Positions 44,159 through 52,055 of a stretch of 64,000 bases of DNA are shown in pieces. The stretch's first letter is position 1, and each line of letters begins with the position of its first letter. The notes below the pieces were generated by a model that was not told the DNA's origin, made no database searches, and worked only from the letters and a program-made list of their open reading frames with translations. This stretch comes from a bacterium (GTDB lineage Bacteria; Bdellovibrionota_C; UBA2361; SZUA-149; JAQTWB01). The stretch spans positions 1 through 64,000 of the forward strand of contig JAQTWB010000008.1 in NCBI GenBank assembly GCA_028689495.1. Direction: 5' to 3'. The translations under genes and the position numbers were made by a program.

Positions 44159-44779
44159 TTCAAATAAGTCCTTGAAATAACATTAACACTTTGCCCAGGT
44201 AATCAGTATCCGGGTTAATGTTAATTTGCGTGGTTATGGGTGTTTAGGCCAAATTTAGGAGCTGGGCGGAGATTGTAGCCTAATAATGGTGATGATATTT
44301 TTTGTCAACTTGGTAGTGAAATACTATTTTCTTATTTACTCGGTCCAGGTTCGAAAAATAGGGATTTATTTAAACATTCATAGGTATATATGCCCAATTC
44401 TATGGAAACTTGACTCTGGATAACACGTGACAGCAAAAGGAGAAATGCGGAACTTGTAGGTAGTGGCAATGGCACGCCCAAAATGTTTGCCAAAAGTCTT
44501 CTTTAGATGTTCAGGACTTATTGCCGATAAGGGTGAGTATTCGGTTGCAAATTCCATCGGTTTGGTTGCGACCTGGGGCCAGTTGGAAATTTTATTGGTG
44601 ATTAGACGGAATGCCAATTGCGTGGTGCAATGTAGATTCTCGGGTCTTTCTTCAGGGCGGACGGTCGTTTGTCACAAGCTCACTCTTAATGTTTCGTATC
44701 TTTGAAAATCGGCATAATTAATGGCAGTGTTACCGTATGAATGGCTTGGTCGTAGAAAAAAATTCAACTTTTGTAAACA
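44159..44779. other. Divergent intergenic region, no supported gene
   Basis: 620 bases between divergent genes. Short open frames (44378-44617 minus; 44463-44705 plus) overlap each other and have no ribosome sites or familiar patterns. It should contain promoters for the minus-strand ligase and the plus-strand GT2. The base composition changes from AT-rich to balanced across it. Confidence 0.6.
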
Positions 44780-45502
44780 ATGATTACCCCCCATCTTAGT
44801 ATTGTGATCCCCGCTTACAACGAGGAAACTCGTATTCTCGCTGCACTTGCGGAGGCCGACACTTTTCTGCAATCCCAAAGTTTTGATTATGAAATTATAG
44901 TCATTGACGACGGCAGTGTTGACCGGACGGTGGAAGTAGTGGAATCAGCGGGAATCAGTAATCTACGTGTTCTCGCACTTGACCGGAATTGCGGGAAGGG
45001 GGCCGCCGTTAAGGCGGGAATGAGAGCTGCCAAGGGGACCATGTTGATTTATTGTGATGCGGATGGAGCAACGCCAATTGAGGAACTGATAAAGCTCGAG
45101 AAAGCAATTGAGGCGGGTGCGGCTATCGCTATTGGTTCCAGGGCCCTGCTGTCGGCGGATACTACTGTGAAGACCGTCTGGTATAGAAAGTATATGGGTA
45201 GAGTTTTCAATGGCCTCGTTAATGCCCTGATACTTCCAGGGATTGCTGACACCCAATGTGGTTTTAAGATGTTCCGCCGGGACGCTGCCGACTACGTATT
45301 TGGCCGACAATTGGCGGATGGATTTTCATTTGATGTCGAGCTGCTTTTCCTAGCTCGTAAGCAGGGCTTCAGGATTACCGAAGTCCCCGTTAACTGGACA
45401 AATGTCCCCGGTTCCAAAGTGAATCTGGTTAGAGACTCTTTGAGGATGCTTCGAGATATCTTTAAATTTCGCTGGAATTATTTGACTGGGGTTTATAAAT
45501 GA
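44780..45502 (+). CDS. Glycosyltransferase family 2, dolichyl-phosphate glucosyltransferase-like
   Basis: 240 residues. GT-A motifs: LSIVIPAYNEETRILAALAE, IIVIDDGSVDRTVEVVE, NCGKGAAVKAGMRAAKG, IYCDADGATPIEEL (DxD), and the conserved IADTQCGFKMFRRDAADYVF with DGFSFDVELLFLARKQG and VPVNWTNVPGSKVN. The family transfers glucose or a similar sugar from a UDP donor to a polyprenyl phosphate. The product could feed the GT-C-like membrane protein. Confidence 0.9.
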   Translation: MITPHLSIVIPAYNEETRILAALAEADTFLQSQSFDYEIIVIDDGSVDRTVEVVESAGISNLRVLALDRNCGKGAAVKAGMRAAKGTMLIYCDADGATPIEELIKLEKAIEAGAAIAIGSRALLSADTTVKTVWYRKYMGRVFNGLVNALILPGIADTQCGFKMFRRDAADYVFGRQLADGFSFDVELLFLARKQGFRITEVPVNWTNVPGSKVNLVRDSLRMLRDIFKFRWNYLTGVYK

Positions 45503-45645
45503 AAGGGCAGGAATAGCTGCCGCCTGGTTTTGCAGAGCCTCTCCACGGGACCGTGTGAAAAACTGCCGGGCGACCAGTAAGTAGGTATGCCTTTTTTTGT
45601 TTGATAATTTTGCATAGTTTGCGGAGCTTTTAAGGTGTCTCGTTT

Positions 45646-46623
45646 ATGAACTTTTCAGTCTGGATAACCTGGGAGACGCAAAGGCGTAACTCCGAGCTAT
45701 CAAAGAGGTTTGGCGCTAAGCGGCATGTCATGGACTACAGCAATCGGGGCGCTTTGGCTCGTTACCTGATTTGTATCTGGCGGACGTGCAGGTTGCTGGC
45801 TACCCGTCGTCCTAGAGTTGTCTTTGTACAGTCGCCGTCCATTGTTCTGGCTCTACTTGCGGTAATTTTGAAGAGGCTGCTGTCTTTTAAAGTTGCGGTC
45901 GATGCTCATAATATTGTCATCGAGCAGGCACTCTCCGGGAAGGGGGCGGTTTCATTTATCGCCCGCACCGGTTTGAGGTGGGCTGATTGGGTGATTGTCA
46001 GTAACAATGCTTTGCGTGATAGCCTTGCGGGTATTTCCACGAACATCCTAGTAATACCCGATCCGCTGCCGGATATCTCGGCTGGTAAGTCGGGGCTGAT
46101 TACCCGAAACCGGGAGTATCCGGCTGTAACGTTGATATGTTCATTTGCCAGCGACGAACCGATTGAGGATTTTATATTGGCCTCCCGGGATTGTCGTCTT
46201 CCGCATGTGTTGTTTATTACCGGGTCAAAGAAGAAGGCGGGTGATTTGCTTCGGTATGAGAGCGAATCCATCCGGTTTACAGGCTACCTTGCTGAGGCTG
46301 ATTTTGAATCGCTGATCAGCACTTCGGATATTTTAGTTGATCTGACAACCCGGGAGAACTGTCTTGTTTGCGGTGCTTACGAGGCGTTGGCGGTCGGTGT
46401 TCCCTGTATACTTTCTGATACAACCGCTCTTCGTGAAACTTTCCCCGAGGGGTTTGTTTTTACCGGGAACAACACGGACGATTTTGCCCGGGCATTGGAG
46501 CGGGCAATTAAAGACAGGAATGAGATGGCAAAGGGGATGGGGCAGTGCCGAACTGTATTTGAAGTAAGATGGGCGTCACTGTTTGAAGTGGCAAAGCGGG
46601 AAATTTATCCCGGTGGTAGCTGA
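45646..46623 (+). CDS. Glycosyltransferase, GT4-like
   Basis: 325 residues, ATG at 45646 with AAGGTG upstream. It opens WITWETQRRNSELSKRFGAK and continues RPRVVFVQSPSIVLALLAVI, VAVDAHNIVIEQAL, VTLICSFASDEPIEDFI and the donor-site LTTRENCLVCGAYEALAVGV (E-x-x-x-C...). GT-B fold; somewhat shorter than most GT4 enzymes. Likely part of the surface glycan pathway. It is the last clear gene of the polysaccharide cluster on the plus strand. Confidence 0.75.
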   Translation: MNFSVWITWETQRRNSELSKRFGAKRHVMDYSNRGALARYLICIWRTCRLLATRRPRVVFVQSPSIVLALLAVILKRLLSFKVAVDAHNIVIEQALSGKGAVSFIARTGLRWADWVIVSNNALRDSLAGISTNILVIPDPLPDISAGKSGLITRNREYPAVTLICSFASDEPIEDFILASRDCRLPHVLFITGSKKKAGDLLRYESESIRFTGYLAEADFESLISTSDILVDLTTRENCLVCGAYEALAVGVPCILSDTTALRETFPEGFVFTGNNTDDFARALERAIKDRNEMAKGMGQCRTVFEVRWASLFEVAKREIYPGGS

Positions 46624-46664
46624 TTTTGTTTGCTCCTTTTCGCTAATTTCATCCACCCCACCAA

Positions 46665-47354
46665 TCAAACCAAAGGTTTCAAACTCTCGGCGATTTTCAG
46701 CAAAGTCTGAAGCTCCTCGGCCAGAGGTTCGCCTCGTTTAAGTGAAACCAATTCCTCAATTAACAGCATATTACCGGCCGTGCGCAGTATCACTGAGCCG
46801 TGCTCGGACAAAGCTTGGATCAGTCGTGAGTCGACACAGGCCGGAATGCCGGACCCGCCTTTGGTGTATATGAAGATTGTGGCATTGCCCTGATTGTGGA
46901 AGGGGGACTCAATACTGCGGTAACCCGCTTCCTTCAGGGTGATGTCAAATACCTTTTGTAGCATTTTTGCGGCAAAGCCGATGATGCTCGGGGTGGAGTA
47001 GATAATCCAGTCTTCGTTTGTCGAGTTCCTTCGCGGGACGGTGACAACGAGGTGGTTGGTAATGCTCTCGCCGCCGGAGGAATGCAGGCGGCAGACATAC
47101 TCGTCTTTGCGGGTTCGGTGCTTATAGGCGCTGTCGCTGTGGATTGATTTGTTCGTTGTGGCCAGTGCTGCGATTACTGGCGTAAGGCAGCTGTCCTGAG
47201 GATCGCTTGTTTGAAACCCCTGTGCGTCGAGAAGGGTTTCAAAGGCAAGGTTTTGCTCGGTGGCTTTTGCTTCGGCGCGTGCGCGTGATTTTCGGAGGAA
47301 GGTGAAGAGCAGGATGACAAGGGCGGTGATGGCGAGTGCGGCGATGTTTGTCAT
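46665..47354 (-). CDS. Hypothetical membrane-anchored protein
   Basis: 229 residues. One N-terminal hydrophobic helix (IAALAITALVILLFTFL) then KSRARAEAKATEQ, and a soluble domain without a family I recognise (LHSSGGESITNHLVVTVPRR, YSTPSIIGFAAKMLQ, ATIFIYTKGGSGIPACVDSR). It stands next to the 48-bp repeat array. Signal-anchor topology with the soluble part either side of the membrane is possible. Start ATG 47354. Confidence 0.65.
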   Translation of the reverse strand: MTNIAALAITALVILLFTFLRKSRARAEAKATEQNLAFETLLDAQGFQTSDPQDSCLTPVIAALATTNKSIHSDSAYKHRTRKDEYVCRLHSSGGESITNHLVVTVPRRNSTNEDWIIYSTPSIIGFAAKMLQKVFDITLKEAGYRSIESPFHNQGNATIFIYTKGGSGIPACVDSRLIQALSEHGSVILRTAGNMLLIEELVSLKRGEPLAEELQTLLKIAESLKPLV

Positions 47355-47454
47355 AGGGTTTGTTGTCTAGTGTGGGTTGTGAACTTGGCTTTCACAGGGA
47401 GGTTGTTCGTTGGTTTCGTTTTTTCCAAGGTTTTGATGTTTTGAGCGGTTGGGG

Positions 47455-47860
47455 TGATTCGGTTGAATCCGGCGGCCAGGAGGCCGCCGTTCCAGTGGGA
47501 GGTGGGTCGGTTGAATTTGGCGGCCAGGAGGCCGCCGTTCCAGTGGGAGGTGATTCGGTTGAATCTGGTGGCCAGGAGGCCGCCGTTCCAGTGGGAGGTG
47601 GGTCGGTTGAATCCGGCGGCCGGGAGGCCGCCGTTCCAGTGGGAGGTGGGTCGGTTGAATCTGGCGGCCAGGAGGCCGCCGTTCCAGTGGGAGGTGAGTC
47701 GGTTGAATCTGGCGGCCAGGAGGCCGCCGTTCCAGTGGGAGGTGGGTCGGTTGAATCTGGCGGCCAGGAGGCCGCCGTTCCAGTGGGAGGTGAGTCGGTT
47801 GAATTTGGCGGCGGGGCCTTCGACTACGCTCAGGCCGCCGTTCCAGTGGGAGGTGGGGAG
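47455..47860. repeat. 48-bp tandem repeat array (eight units)
   Basis: The unit GGCGGCCAGGAGGCCGCCGT, continuing TCCAGTGGGAGGTGRGTCGG then TTGAATCT, recurs at 47471, 47519, 47567, 47615, 47663, 47711, 47759 and 47807. The last copy has an insertion containing CCTTCGACTACGCTCAGG. Because 48 is divisible by three, several frames stay open on both strands; I read the array as non-coding. The same unit occurs alone at 49335-49372. Confidence 0.93.
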
Positions 47861-48019
47861 ATTGATCGTTTTTTAAGCGACAATTATTTAAATGCCGGTG
47901 CCGTATAGAAAACACTCCGAACTATCGTCGACAGAGTCGTCATTATTTGTTAAAAATTGACGGCAGAGGTGTCGTATTTGAGGTGCGCCAGTCAATAATC
48001 TCAATATATTTAGGGTGTT

Positions 48020-49165
48020 ATGCGTGATGGTATAGATCGATATCTTAAAGTTGAAGAGCTTCTTTTGAAAAAATCTCATTTCCTGTTTGGCCCTCGCCAA
48101 ACAGGAAAAACCTGGCTCATTCGTGAACAGCTTTCTCGATACAAATCCTACAACTTACTCCAAGCTAAAGAGTTCAACAGGTTAAACGCCAACCCATCAT
48201 TGCTTTCAGAGGAGGTTTTTGAGGGCGACGAAATTGTTGTGATTGATGAGATACAGAAGATACCCAAATTGCTCGACGAAGTTCACTACTTGATTGAAGA
48301 GCGAGGGGTTAACTTTCTTCTGACGGGCTCCAGCGCTCGCAAACTTAAGCGAGGAGCCGCCAATTTATTGGGGGCCCGTGCTCGTATCCTTAACCTTCAT
48401 CCTTTTGTGTCCCGTGAACTGGGAGAAGAATTCTCTCTTGAGCAGGCAATGCTCATCGGACTGATACCGGGGATATATTTCTCAGACGATCCGGAAAAGG
48501 ACCTTGAGAGTTATATTCGGGTGTATCTTCAAGAGGAAGTGGCCGCCGAAGGACTTACCAGAAATCTATCAGCCTTTGGCCGCTTTCTTGAAGTTGCCGC
48601 GTTGTGCCATGCCGAAGAGATTAACTTCAGCAACATAGCTTCTGATGCGCAGGTGCCGCGCACTACCGTGATCGATTACTTTCAGATTTTAACCGACACA
48701 CTGATTGCATATGAACTTAAACCCTGGAAAGGAGCAAAACGCAAAACGGTCGAACGTGCCAAATTTTATTTTTTCGACTTTGGGCTTGTTAGAAAACTAC
48801 AGGGACTTTCAGAAGTAGTGCCTAAAACTCCTATATACGGAAAAGCACTGGAGAGTATCATCTTTCAGGAATTGCGAGCTTATACTGATTATCACGATGT
48901 CTCGGAATTGCACTATTGGCGGACATACCAGAAAGATGAAGTAGACTTTATATTCGATAACCGGGTGGGAATTGAAGTTAAAGCCAAAACAAATGTTCAA
49001 ACTTCGGATCTAAAAGGGTTGGCAAAACTTAAGGAAGAGGGCTCGATCGAGAAATATTACGTTGTCAGTATGGAGCAGCGAAAACGAGTCCCGAGGACTC
49101 ACCCTTTTGTCACTATACTGCCGTATAGGGAGTTCCTCGGGATGCTCTGGGATGGAGAGTTGTAG
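48020..49165 (+). CDS. AAA-type ATPase with DUF4143 domain
   Basis: 381 residues. Walker A is HFLFGPRQTGKTWLIREQLS, Walker B IVVIDEIQKIPKLLDEVH, sensor-like FLLTGSSARKLKRG. The C-terminal DUF4143 part has RNLSAFGRFLEVAALCHAEE (wHTH-like), FYFFDFGLVRKLQGL and KDEVDFIFDNRVGIEVKAKT, the D...ExK pattern of PD-(D/E)xK nucleases. Function of this family is poorly known. This is one of three such genes within 9 kb, and it is closest to the one at 55311. ATG at 48020, AGGGTG upstream. Confidence 0.88.
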   Translation: MRDGIDRYLKVEELLLKKSHFLFGPRQTGKTWLIREQLSRYKSYNLLQAKEFNRLNANPSLLSEEVFEGDEIVVIDEIQKIPKLLDEVHYLIEERGVNFLLTGSSARKLKRGAANLLGARARILNLHPFVSRELGEEFSLEQAMLIGLIPGIYFSDDPEKDLESYIRVYLQEEVAAEGLTRNLSAFGRFLEVAALCHAEEINFSNIASDAQVPRTTVIDYFQILTDTLIAYELKPWKGAKRKTVERAKFYFFDFGLVRKLQGLSEVVPKTPIYGKALESIIFQELRAYTDYHDVSELHYWRTYQKDEVDFIFDNRVGIEVKAKTNVQTSDLKGLAKLKEEGSIEKYYVVSMEQRKRVPRTHPFVTILPYREFLGMLWDGEL

Positions 49166-49602
49166 TGTGCCGATTTGTACTTTGGCTTGGCGAAAAACCC
49201 GCAAAAAAACTGTGCCCGGACTACTGGAATATGCAACTAGTCTGGTGAGATGTTCGGTGGGTACTGCCAGATTCCATCGTTTTAAAAGATGGGTGAAAGG
49301 GGTTATATCGCTGTACGTGGCGAGCGGACGATTTTGAATCTGGCGGCCAGGAGGCCGCCGTTCCAGTGGGAGGTAATTTCGGTTGGACAGCAATTGTCTC
49401 GCCGGTCATATAAAAAGTTAACCTCGCCCGGGTGGCGCTTCATTTGAAAATCGTAATATTTGCCGGCCCGTATTTTGCCAAATTTCGATAGGTTCAATCG
49501 ATTAGAAACTATCCCGAGGAGACTTCGAAGGGGAGAGTTTGTTTGCTGACATAGACGTAAACTATAGTTGACGGACGGTGGGGTGGAGAGTAGTATCCGG
49601 TA
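49166..49602. other. Intergenic region with one isolated 48-bp-type repeat
   Basis: Contains GAATCTGGCGGCCAGGAGGC and its continuation (49335-49372), a single copy of the unit in the array at 47.5 kb. No gene is supported; frames here on the minus strand read through the repeat. The last 100 bases probably hold the promoter of the next toxin-antitoxin pair. Confidence 0.75.
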
Positions 49603-49935
49603 ATGAATGACTTGATAGAAGTTGAAGTTCTTGAAATAGATATCGGTAAACGCCCCTTTGAGGATTGGTACCGTAATCTGGATAAAGGTGTGAGAAGGCA
49701 AGTTTTAGCCCGCCTTTCACGGGTCAAGGCCGGTAACTTTGGTGATTACAAACGGTTGAGCAGTCTGCTATGGGAGCTGCGGTTTCGATCCGGGCTAAGG
49801 ATTTACTACACGATGCGTGGGAGCAGACTTGTTATTGTGGCTGGTGGAGGTAACAAAACCAGCCAGAGAAAAGATATTCCGCATTTTCAAGATTTGATTG
49901 AAATATACGCACGTAAATCAGGTGATCCGAAATGA
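49603..49935 (+). CDS. RelE/HigB-1-like toxin (phage-derived Gp49-like)
   Basis: 110 residues. Family motifs: RPFEDWYRNLDKGVRRQVLA, RLSRVKAGNFGDYKRL, LWELRFRSGLRIYYTMRGSR, IVAGGGNKTSQRKDI and QDLIEIYARK. This is the addiction-module killer family that cleaves mRNA on the ribosome. It is followed by its antitoxin with a four-base overlap. All expected basic residues (R, K in GGGNKTSQRKDI) are present. Confidence 0.9.
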   Translation: MNDLIEVEVLEIDIGKRPFEDWYRNLDKGVRRQVLARLSRVKAGNFGDYKRLSSLLWELRFRSGLRIYYTMRGSRLVIVAGGGNKTSQRKDIPHFQDLIEIYARKSGDPK

Positions 49936-50240
49936 AAACAGTCGAACTAATATCTGGTGCAGTCGCCGAAGATTTGCGCGATACCGATTTTGCTAAAAAC
50001 TATCTCAACGATCTCCTGCAAGACGAAAACCCGGAAATTTTTTTAGTGGGTCTACAAGACGTGGTGAAAGCTCACGGCGGCATTGCTCAAGCCGCAGAAG
50101 CAATCGGAGTTACCCGGCAGGCTCTTCACAAGGCGCTCTCTGAACAGGGTAATCCCAGGTATACTACACTGCGTGGAATACTCAGAGCGTTAGATCTTGA
50201 TATCCGTATCGCCCGTATTGAGGGGGATGAGGCGGCATGA
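49932..50240 (+). CDS. HigA-like antitoxin (XRE HTH)
   Basis: 102 residues, ATG overlapping the toxin stop (ATGA). The HTH is DVVKAHGGIAQAAEAIGVTR then QALHKALSEQGNPRYTTLRG, with an N-terminal helix DFAKNYLNDLLQDENPEIFL. This is the addiction-module antidote family that partners Gp49-like toxins. It ends LDIRIARIEGDEAA. Confidence 0.9.
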   Translation: MKTVELISGAVAEDLRDTDFAKNYLNDLLQDENPEIFLVGLQDVVKAHGGIAQAAEAIGVTRQALHKALSEQGNPRYTTLRGILRALDLDIRIARIEGDEAA

Positions 50241-50339
50241 TTCCAACAGAGCTTAAGCACTGATTGAGGAATGAAGTCAGCGAAAATAAAAATATCTCTA
50301 CCGTTTGGAGATGGCAAACGCGACAAGATTGAGCATAGG

Positions 50340-50428
50340 TTCCTTGGCGGTGATTTCGGGCGGTAGCTCGGCGCCGAGCTGGTGCTCTGCACCCCCATGG
50401 CGGTGATTTCGATTTTCACCGTTTGGTA
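50340..50428. repeat. Composite of palindrome families A and C
   Basis: AGCTCGGCGCCGAGCTGGTG is followed by the family C hairpin GGCGGTGATTTCGATTTTCACCG (50399-50421, given here by ends). It matches in reverse the arrangement at 28.9 kb. Non-coding; sits between the HigA-like antitoxin and brnA. Confidence 0.8.
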
Positions 50429-50465
50429 AGTAAAGCTTGGCTTATCGCCTGAAATTTCTTAACGT

Positions 50466-50759
50466 CTATGCGGCTTTTCGCACAGCATCCTCAAGCAGCT
50501 CATGGAGCAGGCTCTGATATGGTTTTTTTCGTTTCTTTGCGAGTTTTTTCAGATCAGCGAGCAGGGCCGGGTCGAGTCGTATGGCAATGAGCTGCTTGGC
50601 GTTCGGGTTTTTAGGCCGTCCAACAGGGCGACCGCTCGAAAGTTGTTCGTCCGTCAGCTCCGGAATATCGCTGAAGTCAATTTCACGATCGGAAATATGC
50701 TTTACGCTCTTTACGCGATGCTTGTCTTGCGCTGATGATGCGGATTGTTTTTTTGCCAT
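50466..50759 (-). CDS. brnA: BrnA-type antitoxin (ribbon-helix-helix)
   Basis: 97 residues, ATG at 50759, AGGA eight bases upstream. Family hallmarks: ISDREIDFSDIPELTDEQLS, GRPVGRPKNPNAKQLIAIRL, DPALLADLKKLAKKRKKPYQ then SLLHELLEDAV. BrnA binds BrnT and represses the operon through its ribbon-helix-helix. It overlaps the end of the toxin frame by 77 bases, in another frame. It appears intact although the toxin gene is interrupted. Confidence 0.9.
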   Translation of the reverse strand: MAKKQSASSAQDKHRVKSVKHISDREIDFSDIPELTDEQLSSGRPVGRPKNPNAKQLIAIRLDPALLADLKKLAKKRKKPYQSLLHELLEDAVRKAA

Positions 50760-51256
50760 CTAAATTTATCCTGATTGTAAAAACTATCAGTAGAACTCGG
50801 CCTGTAACGGATTGGCCTAGCCCGGAAATTGCACGTAAGTTCACGGCTGAAACAGGTTTCACCCGCGAATTTACGAGTGCAACGACCGTTTTCAATAAAA
50901 TTTAGCAGTTACAGTTTGCACTCTTTGATGGCCCTGTTGCGGTCGCGAATTCTGGGCAATCTGCGGGAGAGCGTTCGGTCGGGAATACACCAGTATTCCC
51001 TCCTCACGGCTTCATCCTTTTCTTTTGGGGCCCCACATCTTGCCACAGACTTCACAACCTCCCCCCTGATTCCGAATTTCAGGGGGCTTACGTGCAACAT
51101 CCGGCCTAGCCGAAGAAGACGTGGTTCAGCGTCTGAATGCTTTAGATCGTCAAATTGAAGTCCCTCGGGATCGTCAAAGGCACTGGAAGCTTCCGCAAAG
51201 GAGACGCCATGCTTTTCGTGATTTGCCGTCGCTTTATTCGCGTCCCAGGAGAACAT
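50683..51256 (-). pseudogene. brnT: BrnT toxin gene, interrupted by a 280-bp element
   Basis: The 5' part (51256 to about 51103) encodes MFSWDANKATANHEKHGVSF, AEASSAFDDPEGLQFDDL and EPRLLRLG, the BrnT N-terminus. The 3' part (about 50822 to 50683) encodes QSVTGRVLLIVFTIRINLDG and KKTIRIISARQASRKERKAY, the BrnT C-terminus. Between them lies a foreign stretch flanked by GGCCTAGCC on both sides. Deleting it with one copy of the flank (289 bases) joins CTA-GGC in frame and gives a complete 94-residue BrnT. The toxin is thus probably inactive, while brnA is intact. Confidence 0.88.
50823..51102. mobile_element. MITE-like insertion in brnT
   Basis: About 280 bp bounded by the direct repeat GGCCTAGCC (50814-50822 and 51103-51111). 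Ends are inverted: CGGAAATTGCACGTAAG at the left and CTTACGTGCAACATCC at the right (15 of about 17 positions inverse). It has no transposase frame. End-like motifs TTGCACGTA or TTGCACGAAAG are found again at 51317, 51387 and 56541. Inner part contains a hairpin-rich stretch (CCCCCCTGATTCCGAATTTC onward). Confidence 0.82.
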
Positions 51257-52055
51257 AATAAGTGTATATACGGTAATTGATTTTGATTTTCAACTGATTT
51301 TTTTGCGGGGGTCTATCCCGGATGTTGCACGTAGGTCCGTCGTGTTCCACCGATGATACATCGTGGCGAAGTTATCGTGAGGCATGACCGGGAAATTGCA
51401 CGAAAGTTCCCTTTAGCTCCATTTCGTGAAGATTTTATGTCTCGTACTCGGTATTTTTATGGAGTCGTTCCTTGCTGCATAATCCTGAAAGCTTCGACAC
51501 CCCATGGCGGTGATTTCGATTTTCACCGGTGAGGCTGGAGGTGGAGATAATTAATGCAGCGTGCGGGAAACCTCGCGGTTCCCTTCGGTGCGAACCTGTC
51601 GGAGTTCCCGACAGGTTGCCTCTCGCCTCAACTCGCCTTCGGCGTAAATATTGCTGATATGCTCCACCACATTACTGCGTGAGGTCTTAAACAAATCGGC
51701 TTGAATGATTTCCTCTGGAACCGGTTTACTTTTTCTGCCCCCTCATCGTTAGGTAAATTGCACAATTATTGCAGTGAAAATAACCGTTTACAGAGCTGCG
51801 GTGCCGATGCTGGCGCGTGCGGAAAAGTCGGAAAAGTAACCCGGAACCATCATAATCAATCGTACATTCATGTCTCCTACATCCTCATATCCCCACCTTC
51901 CATTTCTTAAACCGTTCTACTATTACTGGTGTTTTCGGAGAGTTATCGCAAACTTCGTGTAATAGGGAATTGTGTGCAGAATCAAACGAAAAACCTTGTC
52001 ACATTTGAGTGCTTTGACTACTTTGTCAATCAATTACCAACGAAACGAGGGTTTT
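51257..52055. other. Long non-coding region with repeat fragments
   Basis: About 800 bases without a supported gene. It holds two ends of the brnT-type element (CCCGGATGTTGCACGTAGG, 51317-51335; CCGGGAAATTGCACGAAAG, 51388-51406), and one family C hairpin with its extended flank (CATGGCGGTGATTTCGATTT, 51503-51522, on to GGTGGAGATAATTAAT). There is also a stem CCTGTCGG/CCGACAGG (around 51596-51616). It looks like debris from repeated insertions. Confidence 0.7.

Noticed and set aside
44378-44705. Two overlapping short frames between the O-antigen ligase and GT2 genes
   Set aside because: They overlap on opposite strands, lack ribosome sites and show no protein-like pattern.
47360-47908. Open frames of 182 codons on both strands (QEAAVPVGGG-type repeat protein)
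   Set aside because: They follow from a 48-bp tandem repeat whose length is divisible by three. The unit also occurs alone in non-coding DNA at 49.3 kb, and there is no convincing ribosome site.
50909-51256. A 115-residue BrnT variant read straight into the inserted element
   Set aside because: The sequence after LLRLG no longer matches BrnT, while the missing C-terminus is found intact beyond the element; the split-gene reading explains both.
51701-51910. Plus-strand 69-codon frame in the repeat-rich gap
   Set aside because: It lies among repeat debris, with no start signal and no family pattern.
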